NCBI GenBank assembly: GCA_009693435.1
Contig: SHXF01000021.1
Span: 1 to 51,385, forward strand
Length of the DNA: 51,385 bases
Origin: Betaproteobacteria bacterium
GTDB lineage: Bacteria > Pseudomonadota > Gammaproteobacteria > Burkholderiales > SG8-39
Reading direction: 5' to 3'
Shown here: positions 17,171 to 25,093 of the stretch, piece by piece
Layout of the letters: the number at the start of each line of letters is the position of its first letter
Numbering within the stretch: the first letter of the stretch is position 1
Translations under genes and position numbers: made by a program
Notes under the pieces: model-generated
Told to the model about the DNA's origin: nothing
Databases searched by the model: none
What the model saw: only the letters and a program-made list of their open reading frames with translations

Positions 17171-17746
17171 ATGAGCGTATCCAACCAAGCCGCGGCACTG
17201 CCCGCGATGCCGATCGTGCGCGGCGTCCATCATTTCGCCTACAAATGCCGCAATGGCGAAGAGACCCGGCATTTTTACGAAGACGTTCTGGGCTTGCCCA
17301 TGGTGCATGTAATAGAGGAGAAGAACGCCCGGACGACGACCGGGGACACGGTTTCGTTCGCGCACTTCTTCTTTCGGATGGCCGATGGCAACTATCTGGC
17401 TTTCTTCGACCTGGGCGACAACAAGATCTCGGCGAAAGATCCCGATACACCGCAATTCGCCAATCACCTTGCGCTGGGCGTGGATGGTGAGGCCGAACTG
17501 CTGGCCTGCAAAGCGCGCCTGGAGGCCGCCGGTGTCGAGGTAGTCGGACCCTTGGATCACGATGCCTTCGTGCGCTCGATCTATTTCTGGGATCCAAACG
17601 GGGTTCGCCTGGAATTCACCTACACCTGCGCCGATCGCGCTTTTCTGGACGCGCACGAAAAGACGGCGCATGCAGCCCTGCGCAAATGGCGGGAAGAGAA
17701 CGCGGCCCCAGCTCGCCCGCGCACGCTTTCGTCGGCCGCCGGATAG
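17171..17746 (+). CDS. VOC-family (glyoxalase/extradiol-like) protein
   Basis: A 191-residue vicinal-oxygen-chelate protein with paired beta-alpha-beta-beta-beta modules. Probable metal ligands are His in VRGVHHFAYK, His in QFANHLALGV and Glu in VRLEFTY, the usual 2-His-1-Glu set. Single-domain VOC proteins include type I extradiol dioxygenases and isomerases. Its position next to 3-hydroxyanthranilate dioxygenase hints at aromatic catabolism. GAGGTG precedes the ATG. A copy of a 53-bp interspersed repeat follows 27 bases after its stop. Confidence 0.87.
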   Translation: MSVSNQAAALPAMPIVRGVHHFAYKCRNGEETRHFYEDVLGLPMVHVIEEKNARTTTGDTVSFAHFFFRMADGNYLAFFDLGDNKISAKDPDTPQFANHLALGVDGEAELLACKARLEAAGVEVVGPLDHDAFVRSIYFWDPNGVRLEFTYTCADRAFLDAHEKTAHAALRKWREENAAPARPRTLSSAAG

Positions 17747-17773
17747 CGCAAACCGTATTGTTCGTCAGTGCTG

Positions 17774-17826
17774 GGGTTCGCCGCGCTCACCGCCAACCTA
17801 CGCGTGGTCCCGCCATAAGCGTAAAG
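17774..17826. repeat. Interspersed 53-bp repeat, copy 1
   Basis: This segment matches 22060-22113 with a few substitutions. The shared core is CGCCAACCTACGC, followed by TCCCGCCAT and CGTAAAG. Similar elements (GCTACGCTCAGC-CCAACCTACG) recur between genes in betaproteobacteria and are often mis-annotated as short proteins. Confidence 0.75.
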
Positions 17827-17841
17827 CAAGCGCCATTCGGC

Positions 17842-18447
17842 TCAACCCCATTCGTGGATTTTCGCCGGGTCCCAGTTCTGAATAGTGGTCGGATCGGGCA
17901 GCACGGTGCCGCATTCCTTGCAGGTGCGCAGCACCTCGTCCTTGTTGAACGCTCCGATGATGTCGCGCAGGCCGCGCTCGATGTCGTCGCACCAGAAATC
18001 GACCTGGTGCAGTTTCTTCGAGCAGTGCGCGCAGAACCAGGCGATGCCATCGAGTTCGGTCTGCTTGCGCGGGCGCTCGATTACCAGGCCGAGGCTTCCG
18101 GGCGGCCGCCGCGGCGAGTGGTAGATGTTCTTCGGCAGGATGAACAACTGGCCTTCGTCAATGCGGATGCGTTTTTCCCGGCCGTCCTCGATAACGTGCA
18201 CGAAGATGTGGCCCTGCATCTGGTGGAATATCTCGTCGAAGGGATCGATGTGGAAGTCGTTGCGGGCGTTCGGCCCCTTGATGATCTGGTAGATGAAGTC
18301 CGAACCCTTGAACACTTCCCGGTTGCCGATAGCGCCCAGCGACGCCGGCAGGTTCTTGTCTATCCACCCCTGGAGCGCAAACGGAACGGGGATGGCAGCG
18401 CTGGCGCCCGGGAGGGCGGAAGCGGCGGGATTGGGGATGGTGCTCAT
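17842..18447 (-). CDS. nbaC: 3-hydroxyanthranilate 3,4-dioxygenase
   Basis: A 201-residue cupin of the 3-hydroxyanthranilate 3,4-dioxygenase family, which opens the ring of 3-hydroxyanthranilate to 2-amino-3-carboxymuconate semialdehyde. Catalytic iron ligands are His66, Glu72 (FHIDPFDEIFHQ) and His110 (NIYHSPRRPP). The bacterial rubredoxin-like second iron site is intact: Cys139-x-x-Cys142 (FCAHC) and Cys176-x-x-Cys179 (CKECG). Length is normal. AAGGAG precedes the ATG, which overlaps the stop of the MBL gene (ATGA), so the two are coupled. No kynureninase or aminocarboxymuconate decarboxylase is in the window; the true substrate could be a related aminophenol acid. Confidence 0.94.
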   Translation of the reverse strand: MSTIPNPAASALPGASAAIPVPFALQGWIDKNLPASLGAIGNREVFKGSDFIYQIIKGPNARNDFHIDPFDEIFHQMQGHIFVHVIEDGREKRIRIDEGQLFILPKNIYHSPRRPPGSLGLVIERPRKQTELDGIAWFCAHCSKKLHQVDFWCDDIERGLRDIIGAFNKDEVLRTCKECGTVLPDPTTIQNWDPAKIHEWG

Positions 18448-19367
18448 GGGTTGCTCCTTGCGGTTTCAATGAAATCGTAATGAAACACCGGCCCGTCGCG
18501 TTGCACGCGGCCGGCGGTGGGAAACTGGAAATGCGCGGGCAGCAGGCAGGTGCGCGTGCCGGCAAAGCGTTGGAAAAAACCAAGGCGGGTGCGATGGGCC
18601 TGCTGCGGATCGAAGCAGAATCCGGTCGACCACTCGGGATGATGCATTTGCACCGGGTGATGGGCCGTGTCTCCGAGGAACACCGCGTGATCGCTGCCGC
18701 TCTCCAGGTGCAGCACCACGTTGCCCGGCGTGTGGCCCGGCGCGTGTTCCAGGGTCAATCCGTCCGCTACGGCGTGGTCGGTGCGGACGAACTCGGCCTG
18801 GCCCGACGCTATGACCGGCAGCACGCTGTCCACGTAGCAGCCGTAGCTGCCTTTTTCCTTCTGCGCGGGATCGAGGTGATGGGCCTGCCAGTGGTGAAAC
18901 TCGGGTTCGGCAAACAGGTAGCGCGCGTTGGGAAAGGTCGGCACCCAACGGCCGTTCTCGAGTCGCGTATTCCAGCCGACGTGATCGGCGTGCAGGTGGG
19001 TGCATAACACCACATCGACATCCTCCGGACGCGCCCCTGCCGCGGCAAGGCGCGCCAGGAAATCGGTCTGCAGCATGTGGAACTTGGGCCGCGTGGGACG
19101 GTCCTTGCCGTTGCCGATGCAGCTGTCCACGAGGATCGTTTGTCCGCCGGCCCGTACCAGGTAGCAGTTGAAGCTGAGCAGCAGTTCCTGCGTTTCCGCG
19201 CGCACATGCCGCGGACCGAGCAACGCCGCCTGCTCGCGCAAGGCGTTCTCGCCTGCGCCGGGGAACATAAAGCGGGCAGGGAAGGCGACATCCTTCACTT
19301 CAGTCACGCTGGTCACTGCGACGTCTCCGAAGCGCAGTTGCAGCGCAGGGGTTAGCTCATCGCTCAT
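18444..19367 (-). CDS. MBL-fold metallo-hydrolase
   Basis: A 307-residue metallo-beta-lactamase-fold enzyme. The zinc motif is His124-Leu-His126-Ala-Asp128-His129 (CTHLHADHVGW), with further ligands in LEHAPGHTPGN and VFLGDTAHH. It belongs to the lactonase/arylsulfatase-like branch, so hydrolysis of a lactone or ester in the same pathway is possible. I placed the start at 19367 (MSDELTPALQ); a GAAGG lies upstream at a long distance. It is co-transcribed with 3-hydroxyanthranilate dioxygenase and follows the Rieske gene by 92 bases. Confidence 0.88.
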   Translation of the reverse strand: MSDELTPALQLRFGDVAVTSVTEVKDVAFPARFMFPGAGENALREQAALLGPRHVRAETQELLLSFNCYLVRAGGQTILVDSCIGNGKDRPTRPKFHMLQTDFLARLAAAGARPEDVDVVLCTHLHADHVGWNTRLENGRWVPTFPNARYLFAEPEFHHWQAHHLDPAQKEKGSYGCYVDSVLPVIASGQAEFVRTDHAVADGLTLEHAPGHTPGNVVLHLESGSDHAVFLGDTAHHPVQMHHPEWSTGFCFDPQQAHRTRLGFFQRFAGTRTCLLPAHFQFPTAGRVQRDGPVFHYDFIETARSNP

Positions 19368-19459
19368 TGACCGTGCGCCTTCAGGGTTGGTGGTGATTGA
19401 CTCGTCATTTGTGCATTGGCTGGATTCGGAGCATGGGATGGATTGATACGCGGCGACGA

Positions 19460-20656
19460 TCAGCGCGCCTGCGCCTGCATCGCGACCGGCCTTTCCTTGA
19501 TCGGTTCCACCGTCGTTTTCGCCAGCTTGCGCCACTGCTTAGTTGGCTTTCCGGCACGCTGCAAGTCCAACTCGCGCCAGAATAACCGGCGCAGTGTCAC
19601 TATGCCCATGTCCGATAGGCCGAGAATCTCGTTTTCACGATCCGCCATGGCCCCCTGACCCCGAATCGCGACATAGTCCTGGGCGAAAGTCAGTCCGACG
19701 AGGACGTCCTGCGGGTCGGGATAGACGCGCCGGTGAAATAGTTCGTCGAAATGCTCGGGTGCCTGGTAGCCGCCGTACTTTTCCATGTAGTCGAGGAAAC
19801 GCAGGTCCGCTTGCGGCGTGGTCGCGGGCGCCGCCCAGAGGAAAAACCGGGTGGCGTTCACGTCGTCGTTCGGTACCACCCAGACGCTGATGTCGATCCA
19901 GGGGTCGCCTTTTGCCAGCGGCGGCACGTTGATGTAATTGTTGTTGGGGAAAGTCCAGTTGCCCTTGCGCACATTGCCGCCGGGGCGGGTAGCGGTCTGC
20001 TCGAGGCCTGCTTCGTTCTCGGCGTAGGAGAGTTCGGGAATGTCATCCGACACCGCTTCCCCGAAAGGGCCGACCCAAAAGCCCTGATGCGCGAAACTGA
20101 CATGCACGCCGTCCAGGGAGTTCTCGATCTGGTGAAACCAGTTGCAGTCCCATGGTTCCTTCAAAGCGACCACCAAGGCGTCTGGCTGCTCGAACGCGTT
20201 CTTGCGCGGCAGGTCGAATTCAGCGGCAGGCGCCTCGCCCATCCAGGCAAACACCAGGCCGCAGTACTCATGCACCGGATATCCTGCGATGCGAATATCC
20301 GGCAGACCGGGATCCTTCTCGGCGGGTCTGCGGACGCATTGTCCCGTGGCGTCGTACTGCCAGCCATGATAGTGGCAACGAATCTGCTCGCCGATGACGC
20401 GGCCTGTCTGGAGCATGGTGCGCCGGTGCGCGCAACGGCCGCCAATGAGATGGGCGGCGCCGCTTTCGCCGCGATACAGGATGAGGTCTTCGCCGAGGAT
20501 GCGCAGCGCCATCGCCTGGCCGTTCATCACTTCCCGGGAAAGCGCAACAGGGTGCCAGAACTTGCGCAACAGCGCGCCCATCTCGGTAGCGGGTGCGCAT
20601 TGTGTGAGGAGCTTGAACCGTTCCGTTCTTTCGTTCTGCTGTCCGGGCTGTTCCAT
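19460..20656 (-). CDS. Rieske aromatic ring-hydroxylating oxygenase (phthalate 4,5-dioxygenase type)
   Basis: A 398-residue oxygenase subunit. The Rieske cluster is Cys75-x-His77 (RCAHRR) and Cys94-x-x-His97 (CHYHGW); the mononuclear iron site is in ENSLDGVHVSFAHQG. The opening LLTQCAPATEMGALLRKFW is typical of the phthalate-4,5-dioxygenase branch. ATG at 20656 has AAGGA at good distance; ATG at 20665 has it too close. A separate reductase is needed and none is present here. It heads a three-gene minus-strand set with the MBL hydrolase and 3-hydroxyanthranilate dioxygenase, and the gap to the divergent Bug gene has two palindromes. Confidence 0.92.
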   Translation of the reverse strand: MEQPGQQNERTERFKLLTQCAPATEMGALLRKFWHPVALSREVMNGQAMALRILGEDLILYRGESGAAHLIGGRCAHRRTMLQTGRVIGEQIRCHYHGWQYDATGQCVRRPAEKDPGLPDIRIAGYPVHEYCGLVFAWMGEAPAAEFDLPRKNAFEQPDALVVALKEPWDCNWFHQIENSLDGVHVSFAHQGFWVGPFGEAVSDDIPELSYAENEAGLEQTATRPGGNVRKGNWTFPNNNYINVPPLAKGDPWIDISVWVVPNDDVNATRFFLWAAPATTPQADLRFLDYMEKYGGYQAPEHFDELFHRRVYPDPQDVLVGLTFAQDYVAIRGQGAMADRENEILGLSDMGIVTLRRLFWRELDLQRAGKPTKQWRKLAKTTVEPIKERPVAMQAQAR

Positions 20657-20746
20657 GGGTGGCATTCCTTTGAATACACACAGGTCGTGAACTCAGGCGA
20701 CCGCGTCATTATGGTTCACGTTCACGACTGACTCCAGCTTGGTTTT

Positions 20747-20764
20747 GTCGCCTGAATAGGCGAC
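20747..20764. promoter_or_regulatory. Perfect inverted repeat, candidate operator
   Basis: GTCGCCT-GAAT-AGGCGAC is a perfect 7-bp inverted repeat with a 4-base spacer, centred in the gap between the divergent Rieske and Bug genes. No T-run follows. An operator is the most likely reading, but a cruciform or mRNA hairpin is possible. Confidence 0.5.
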
Positions 20765-20782
20765 TCCTCAGTAAACTCCCAT

Positions 20783-20792
20783 GTAATATTAC
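20783..20792. promoter_or_regulatory. Short palindrome GTAATATTAC
   Basis: A perfect 10-bp AT-rich palindrome in otherwise GC-rich DNA, 19 bases from the previous inverted repeat and in the same divergent gap. It could be half of a GntR/FNR-like operator or overlap a -10 region. Confidence 0.4.
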
Positions 20793-20824
20793 GCGTTTCG
20801 ATACGGAATGGAATAAGGTATGTG

Positions 20825-20900
20825 GAAGCAATCCGCGGAAGCAATCCTCGGAAGCAACCCGCGGAAGCAACCCGCGGAAGCAATCCTCGGATGCAATCCG
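20825..20900. repeat. 13-bp tandem repeat array in a gene leader
   Basis: Five 13-bp units starting GAAGCAA (GAAGCAATCCGCG, GAAGCAATCCTCG, GAAGCAACCCGCG twice, GAAGCAATCCTCG) and a partial sixth run from 20825 to 20900. The array ends 6 bases before the ribosome binding site of the Bug gene, so it should lie in its 5' untranslated region or promoter. Confidence 0.9.
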
Positions 20901-20918
20901 ATAACGGAGGGATGGGAC

Positions 20919-21911
20919 ATGAGGCAAGAAGGTTTTTCGACTGGCCCTGCTCCAGGAGCGGGACGTTTCGCGGTGGCGGCATTTACGTTCGCATTGTTGC
21001 TCGCGTCGCCCGCATCCGCTCAGACGTATCCTGCGAAAGCGGTCCGGTTCGTCGTCCCGTCGTCCCCAGGCGGCGGTCTCGATCTGCTCGCCCGCATCAT
21101 CACCGGCAAGCTCGCCGACCTGTGGGGCCAGGCGATCGTGATCGACAACAAGCCGGGTGCGAACTTCATCATCGGCACGGATATCGTCGCCAAGGCGGCC
21201 CCGGACGGCTATACGCTTCTCTACGTTCCCAGTCCGGCGCTCACCACCAACCCGGTGGTGCTGTCCGAGCTGCCGTACGGCCTGCGAGACTTCGCGCCCA
21301 TCATGGTGCTCACCTCCAGCCCGTTCGTGCTTCTGGTAAACAATGCAGTGCCCGCCAACTCGGTCCAGGAACTGCTCGCGCACCTGCGCGCGAATCCAGG
21401 GAGACTGAATCACGCTTCAAACAGCGCCAGCACGCGACTCGTCTCGGAACTGTTCAAGTCGCTGGCGAAAGTGGAGTACGCGGAAATCAACTACAAGGGC
21501 GGCGCACAATCCGCCATCAGCGTGGCGGCCGGCGAGACCCAGCTTGGTTTCCTCGATGCCGCGAGTGCCACTGCGCTGGCCCAGGCCGGCCGGGTGCGCG
21601 TGCTGGCAGTGACAAGCGCCAGGCGCTACAAGCTGCGACCGGAGATTCCGACCCTGGATGAGTCGGGCGTTGCCGGTTATGCCAGCGCGGGCCTCACCGT
21701 CGCGCTTGCGCCGGCGCGGACGCCGCCGGAGATCGTTGCCAGGATCAACGCCGACCTGGTGCGTGTGCTCGCCCTGCCCGAGGTGGCGCAAAAAATTGAA
21801 AGCGTGGGAAACGAGGTGCTGGCCAGCGGCGTGGAGGAAGCGCAACAAATCCTGCGGCTCGACATGGAAAAATGGCTGCGGGTGGCGAAGGAACGCCATA
21901 TCCGGTTCTAG
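20919..21911 (+). CDS. Bug-family tripartite tricarboxylate transporter substrate-binding protein
   Basis: A 330-residue periplasmic solute receptor. Signal peptide near residues 1-33 (LLASPASAQ), then TYPAKAVRFVVPSSPGGGLD, the standard Bug opening, and GYTLLYVPSPALTTNPVV. ATG at 20919 follows GGAGG; the frame is open upstream through the 13-bp repeats, which are not protein-like. No TctA/TctB permease is near, as is usual for the expanded Bug family in Burkholderiales, so it may share a distant permease or act in signalling. Ligands of the family are carboxylates and amides. Confidence 0.92.
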   Translation: MRQEGFSTGPAPGAGRFAVAAFTFALLLASPASAQTYPAKAVRFVVPSSPGGGLDLLARIITGKLADLWGQAIVIDNKPGANFIIGTDIVAKAAPDGYTLLYVPSPALTTNPVVLSELPYGLRDFAPIMVLTSSPFVLLVNNAVPANSVQELLAHLRANPGRLNHASNSASTRLVSELFKSLAKVEYAEINYKGGAQSAISVAAGETQLGFLDAASATALAQAGRVRVLAVTSARRYKLRPEIPTLDESGVAGYASAGLTVALAPARTPPEIVARINADLVRVLALPEVAQKIESVGNEVLASGVEEAQQILRLDMEKWLRVAKERHIRF

Positions 21912-22059
21912 GGATGATGCGCTTTTCCGCGCCTGCGCCACGGTCGGCGCTTGCGCCAAGGACCGCGCTTCGGCCGTCGCCCGGGTAGCTGCGGCATGAT
22001 GCGCAGCGCATGCGCTTCGCCCATGTCCTCTGTATCGGTGCCGGTCTGGATGCAGAGTT

Positions 22060-22113
22060 GGGTTTCGCTACGCTCAGCGCCAACCTACGCCTGATCCCGC
22101 CATGAACGTAAAG
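22060..22113. repeat. Interspersed 53-bp repeat, copy 2
   Basis: Second copy of the element at 17774-17826, in the same orientation, one base longer. It has GGGTTTCGCTACGCTCAGC, the CGCCAACCTACGC core, and ends CGTAAAG. Both copies follow a gene 3' end. Confidence 0.75.
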
Positions 22114-22309
22114 TGACATTCGAGTTGCACCTGATTTGCGAATTGTGATAGAGCGCAGCGTGCGCAGTTCGATGAGTGGGAGGATGAATCAGGCAATCTG
22201 TTCACGCAGATCCAACAACGGCGGACTACACCACAATGCGGCTATCTCAAGAACGATAAATCCGGCCGATAGTGCGGCGATTTTCCGCCGGAATCCGGTT
22301 GGACGACAG

Positions 22310-22332
22310 TTATCCACAATTACTGTGGATAA
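22310..22332. promoter_or_regulatory. Palindrome of two perfect DnaA boxes
   Basis: TTATCCACA (22310-22318), a 5-base spacer ATTAC, and TGTGGATAA (22324-22332) form a perfect inverted repeat of the DnaA-box consensus TTATCCACA. A further TTGTGGA follows at once. It may bind DnaA, but a chance palindrome or remnant of a mobile element is possible; there is no dnaA, parA or AT-rich unwinding element here. Confidence 0.55.
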
Positions 22333-22609
22333 CTTGTGGAGCAAAGCACGGTTTGACAGCGCTTCGTCTGGAGGAGTGCGGCGTGTTCATCGGACCGCTA
22401 CTTGATTGAGCGTCGGCAAATGCCGCAGTGCGAGAATTAAATTGCTTGCATTCTTGCGCGGATTAGGGAAGCGATGCTGAATCTCGCCGCGCTCCTCACT
22501 TCGCCGATCCGGTGCGGTTGGACCAAGCAGCATCAATCGATGAAGCGCTACTATGGCGACTGGCACACGGCGCATACGGTCCGGCGAAATTTTAAGCGGA
22601 GGAAGAGTG

Positions 22610-23638
22610 ATGCATCAGCAGACATCCGCAGGCGCGCGGCACACCCGGACTGCACGAATCAGGTTGCGGTTGCGCATCATCGGATTCGCCGTGGCGGCGG
22701 CATGGCTGCCCGCAACCGCACTGGCGCAGGTTTATCCGGCGAAGAATATTTCGATTGTGGTGCCGCTCGCGGCGGGATCGGGAATGGATACGATCGTGCG
22801 GCTCTACGGCGAGAAGTTGTCGCAGAGCCTCGGCAAACCGGTGATAGCCGACAACCGCCCGGGTGCTGCCACCATGCTGGGCGCCGGTATCGTGGCCAAG
22901 GCGCCGGCGGACGGCTATACGCTGCTGGTGGCAACCAGTTCCGCGATGGCGATCAACCAGACGCTGTACAAGCAGATCCCCTACGATCCGGAGAAGGACT
23001 TCGTGCCGATTTCGCTTTATGTCAAGTCGCCGTTCGTGCTGGTGGTGAATCCGGCGCTGCCGATCCGCTCCGTCGCCGAACTGGTGCGCTATGCCAAAGA
23101 CAAAATCGCGCCGCTCAGCTACAGCACGCCGGGCGCGGGCACGGCGCAGCACCTCACCGTCGAATTCATGAAGCAGAAGTACGGCCTGGACATCACCCAC
23201 GTGCCGTACAAGAACAGCACCCAGTCGATCGCCGACATCTTCGCCGGCCACGTCAGCATGGCATTCGGCGAAGCGGGAATTTCGCTGCCGCTGATCAAGG
23301 ACGGCAAGCTGCGGCCGCTGGCCGTCTCGTCTTCGAAGCGGCTGCCCACGCTGCCCGACGTGCTGCCATTCGGCGAGACCGTCGGCGTGCCGGAATTCGA
23401 GGCGGTCTCCTGGCACGTGCTGCTCGCGCCGGCGGGAACGCCCAAGGACATCGTCGAGCGCTTGCACCAGGAGATGAAGCGCATCATGGGCGCCCCCGAC
23501 ATCCAGCAGCGCATCGCCTCCCTCGGCCTGATCGCGCACGACTCGCCCTCACCGGAGGGAATTCAACAGTACATCCGCAGCGAGCGGGACAAGTGGGGCA
23601 CGCTGGTGCGCAGCTTGGGGTTGGCAGGATCGCAATGA
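22610..23638 (+). CDS. Bug-family tripartite tricarboxylate transporter substrate-binding protein
   Basis: A 342-residue solute receptor with a long positively charged signal region (RTARIRLRLRIIGFAVAA, cleavage near ATALAQ) and mature start VYPAKNISIVVPLAAGSGMD. Later blocks are PADGYTLLVATSSAMAINQT and THVPYKNSTQSIADIFAGHV. GCGGAGGAAG precedes ATG 22610 closely. A frame from 22553 exists but is not supported. It is convergent with the ornithine-cyclodeaminase-like gene; it has no neighbouring permease. Confidence 0.92.
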   Translation: MHQQTSAGARHTRTARIRLRLRIIGFAVAAAWLPATALAQVYPAKNISIVVPLAAGSGMDTIVRLYGEKLSQSLGKPVIADNRPGAATMLGAGIVAKAPADGYTLLVATSSAMAINQTLYKQIPYDPEKDFVPISLYVKSPFVLVVNPALPIRSVAELVRYAKDKIAPLSYSTPGAGTAQHLTVEFMKQKYGLDITHVPYKNSTQSIADIFAGHVSMAFGEAGISLPLIKDGKLRPLAVSSSKRLPTLPDVLPFGETVGVPEFEAVSWHVLLAPAGTPKDIVERLHQEMKRIMGAPDIQQRIASLGLIAHDSPSPEGIQQYIRSERDKWGTLVRSLGLAGSQ

Positions 23639-23684
23639 GCAGGTCGCAAGCGCGTGTCCGGAACATGCAAGACACGAGGACAGG

Positions 23685-23713
23685 TTTCGCAAACGGAAAT
23701 ATTTCGCAAACGG
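23685..23713. repeat. 12-bp direct repeat TTTCGCAAACGG
   Basis: Two exact copies lie 17 bases apart (start to start) in the 102-base gap between convergent genes. Too short to assign a role. Confidence 0.45.
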
Positions 23714-23740
23714 CGCGGATGGAACAAGCAGGTCGTGCTG

Positions 23741-24898
23741 TCAGGTAGGCGTATCCTGCAGAAACATCTCACGTGGTATCTCCGTGCCGAGACCGCGCTT
23801 CCTGGCCCCTTCATAGATGGCGCCAGCCACTGCCGCGAACTGTAGACCCTGGGTTCCCGAACTCGGTCCCGCCTCGCCCTCCAATACGCCGAAGGAATTG
23901 GTCGCGATCGAGGTGATAAGGTCCGTCCGCTCGCGGCGGTACTGCTCACCCGTTATCCAATTCACGCAATCCACGTAACGTGCATTCGGGTAGCGCTCTT
24001 TTCCACGCTTCCAAACCGGAATCTTCCTGCGCTCATCTGGCTGGCCGCCGACGTAGGCCATGGCGTCGCCTCGGATGCCGCCAAAGTCGTCATCGACGAA
24101 TCCGGTGAGCGACATGGGTGTGCGCCTCGCAAGCAATCCGACATCATTGATGCGGGCGAAGCCCTCTGGGGAAAGCTCCTCTGTCAGCACATTGGTGACG
24201 TGTGCGCCGGGACAGATCCAATCCGCTTCGACCACAGGAACTTGTGCGTTGGTGCATAACGACAGGATCTCGGCGTCCTTCGCGGCTTCCCTGGCGGAAT
24301 TGCATGGAATCACTTCGCAACCGAGTTTCCCGGCCATTTCCGCGCAATAGACCTCCAAACGCTCGCGACTCGGGCTGTAAGCCTGTACACGGTCGATCGG
24401 CCTTACCGCCTTGGCCGCTTCGGCGAAGGATCTTGCCATGCCACCCGAGCCGATAACCCCCAGGACGCGCGCGCCCGGGTTCGCCATGTACTTCATGCCC
24501 AATGCAGCAGTTGCCGCTACGCGGACGTGCTGGACGTAACTGTCGTTCAGAATAGCAAGGAACTCCGCGTTGTCGGTGTTGTAGAGGAATACCAGCCCCC
24601 CGTAGAGACCGGGTTTGTAGGAGTAGGTCACCCGGCGTCGCTTGCCGTTCACCTCGGGCCAGGAAATGATGTCCGGTTTGATGCGCAGCGCGTAGTATCC
24701 GGGGGCGCGCGAGCCGCCTTCCATCGAACTGAAGCATAGAAATTCGTCTTCGCGATCAGTGGGAAGGAAATTGTCGATCCGCGGGCGGCGGATCGCATCC
24801 CCTTTGGCAAAGTTTCGTAGCATATTCTCCATGGCGTTAATGGCATCGATAGCTTGCATCGAGCGCTCCTGATCCTGATTGTTCAGCATAAGCGGCAT
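23741..24898 (-). CDS. Ornithine cyclodeaminase/mu-crystallin family protein
   Basis: A 385-residue protein with a central Rossmann nucleotide site (VLGVIGSGGMARSFAEA near residue 145) and family stretches PGYYALRIKPDIISW, GLYGGLVFLYNTDNAEFLAI and VRVAATAALGMKYMANP. The family includes ornithine cyclodeaminase, alanine dehydrogenase and imine (ketimine) reductases; it is longer than typical 310-350 residue members because of an extended C-terminus. The catalytic role here is unknown; an NAD(P)-dependent imine reductase is a fair guess given nearby aromatic-amine genes. GGGG precedes the ATG at 24898 and a second ATG is at 24889. It lies between Bug genes and is divergent from the one at 25094. 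Confidence 0.88.
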   Translation of the reverse strand: MPLMLNNQDQERSMQAIDAINAMENMLRNFAKGDAIRRPRIDNFLPTDREDEFLCFSSMEGGSRAPGYYALRIKPDIISWPEVNGKRRRVTYSYKPGLYGGLVFLYNTDNAEFLAILNDSYVQHVRVAATAALGMKYMANPGARVLGVIGSGGMARSFAEAAKAVRPIDRVQAYSPSRERLEVYCAEMAGKLGCEVIPCNSAREAAKDAEILSLCTNAQVPVVEADWICPGAHVTNVLTEELSPEGFARINDVGLLARRTPMSLTGFVDDDFGGIRGDAMAYVGGQPDERRKIPVWKRGKERYPNARYVDCVNWITGEQYRRERTDLITSIATNSFGVLEGEAGPSSGTQGLQFAAVAGAIYEGARKRGLGTEIPREMFLQDTPT

Positions 24899-25093
24899 TA
24901 GTCATCCCCTGATTTTGCATACGGTGAAAACGACTATATCGTAGTTGGGCATGAATGCGTGAGGCCGCGCCAGGTATTAAATGATGGCAAAATGACTTGC
25001 CTGTGCGGGCCTCACGGCTTGACTATTCAGCCTGCGGAGTCCGATCCAGTCCGGCAGATTTTTCTGCGGCCTCGCGCTATGAGGAGAAAGCCG

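Larger units (their letters stand above)
21912..22609. other. Gene-poor gap of about 700 bases
   Basis: No convincing gene was found. It contains copy 2 of the 53-bp repeat (22060-22113) and the DnaA-box palindrome (22310-22332). A short plus-strand frame at 22136-22405 lacks family features and a ribosome binding site. The mixed composition suggests decayed or inserted DNA, but I could not identify a parent element. Confidence 0.5.

Noticed and set aside
20709..21413. Minus-strand frame encoding repeats like CFRGLLPRVASED
   Set aside because: The peptide repeats come from the 13-bp DNA array and the rest is antisense to the Bug gene.
22136..22405. Possible insertion sequence or transposase fragment in the gene-poor gap
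   Set aside because: The short frames show no DDE or helix-turn-helix pattern that I can name, and no terminal inverted repeats were found.
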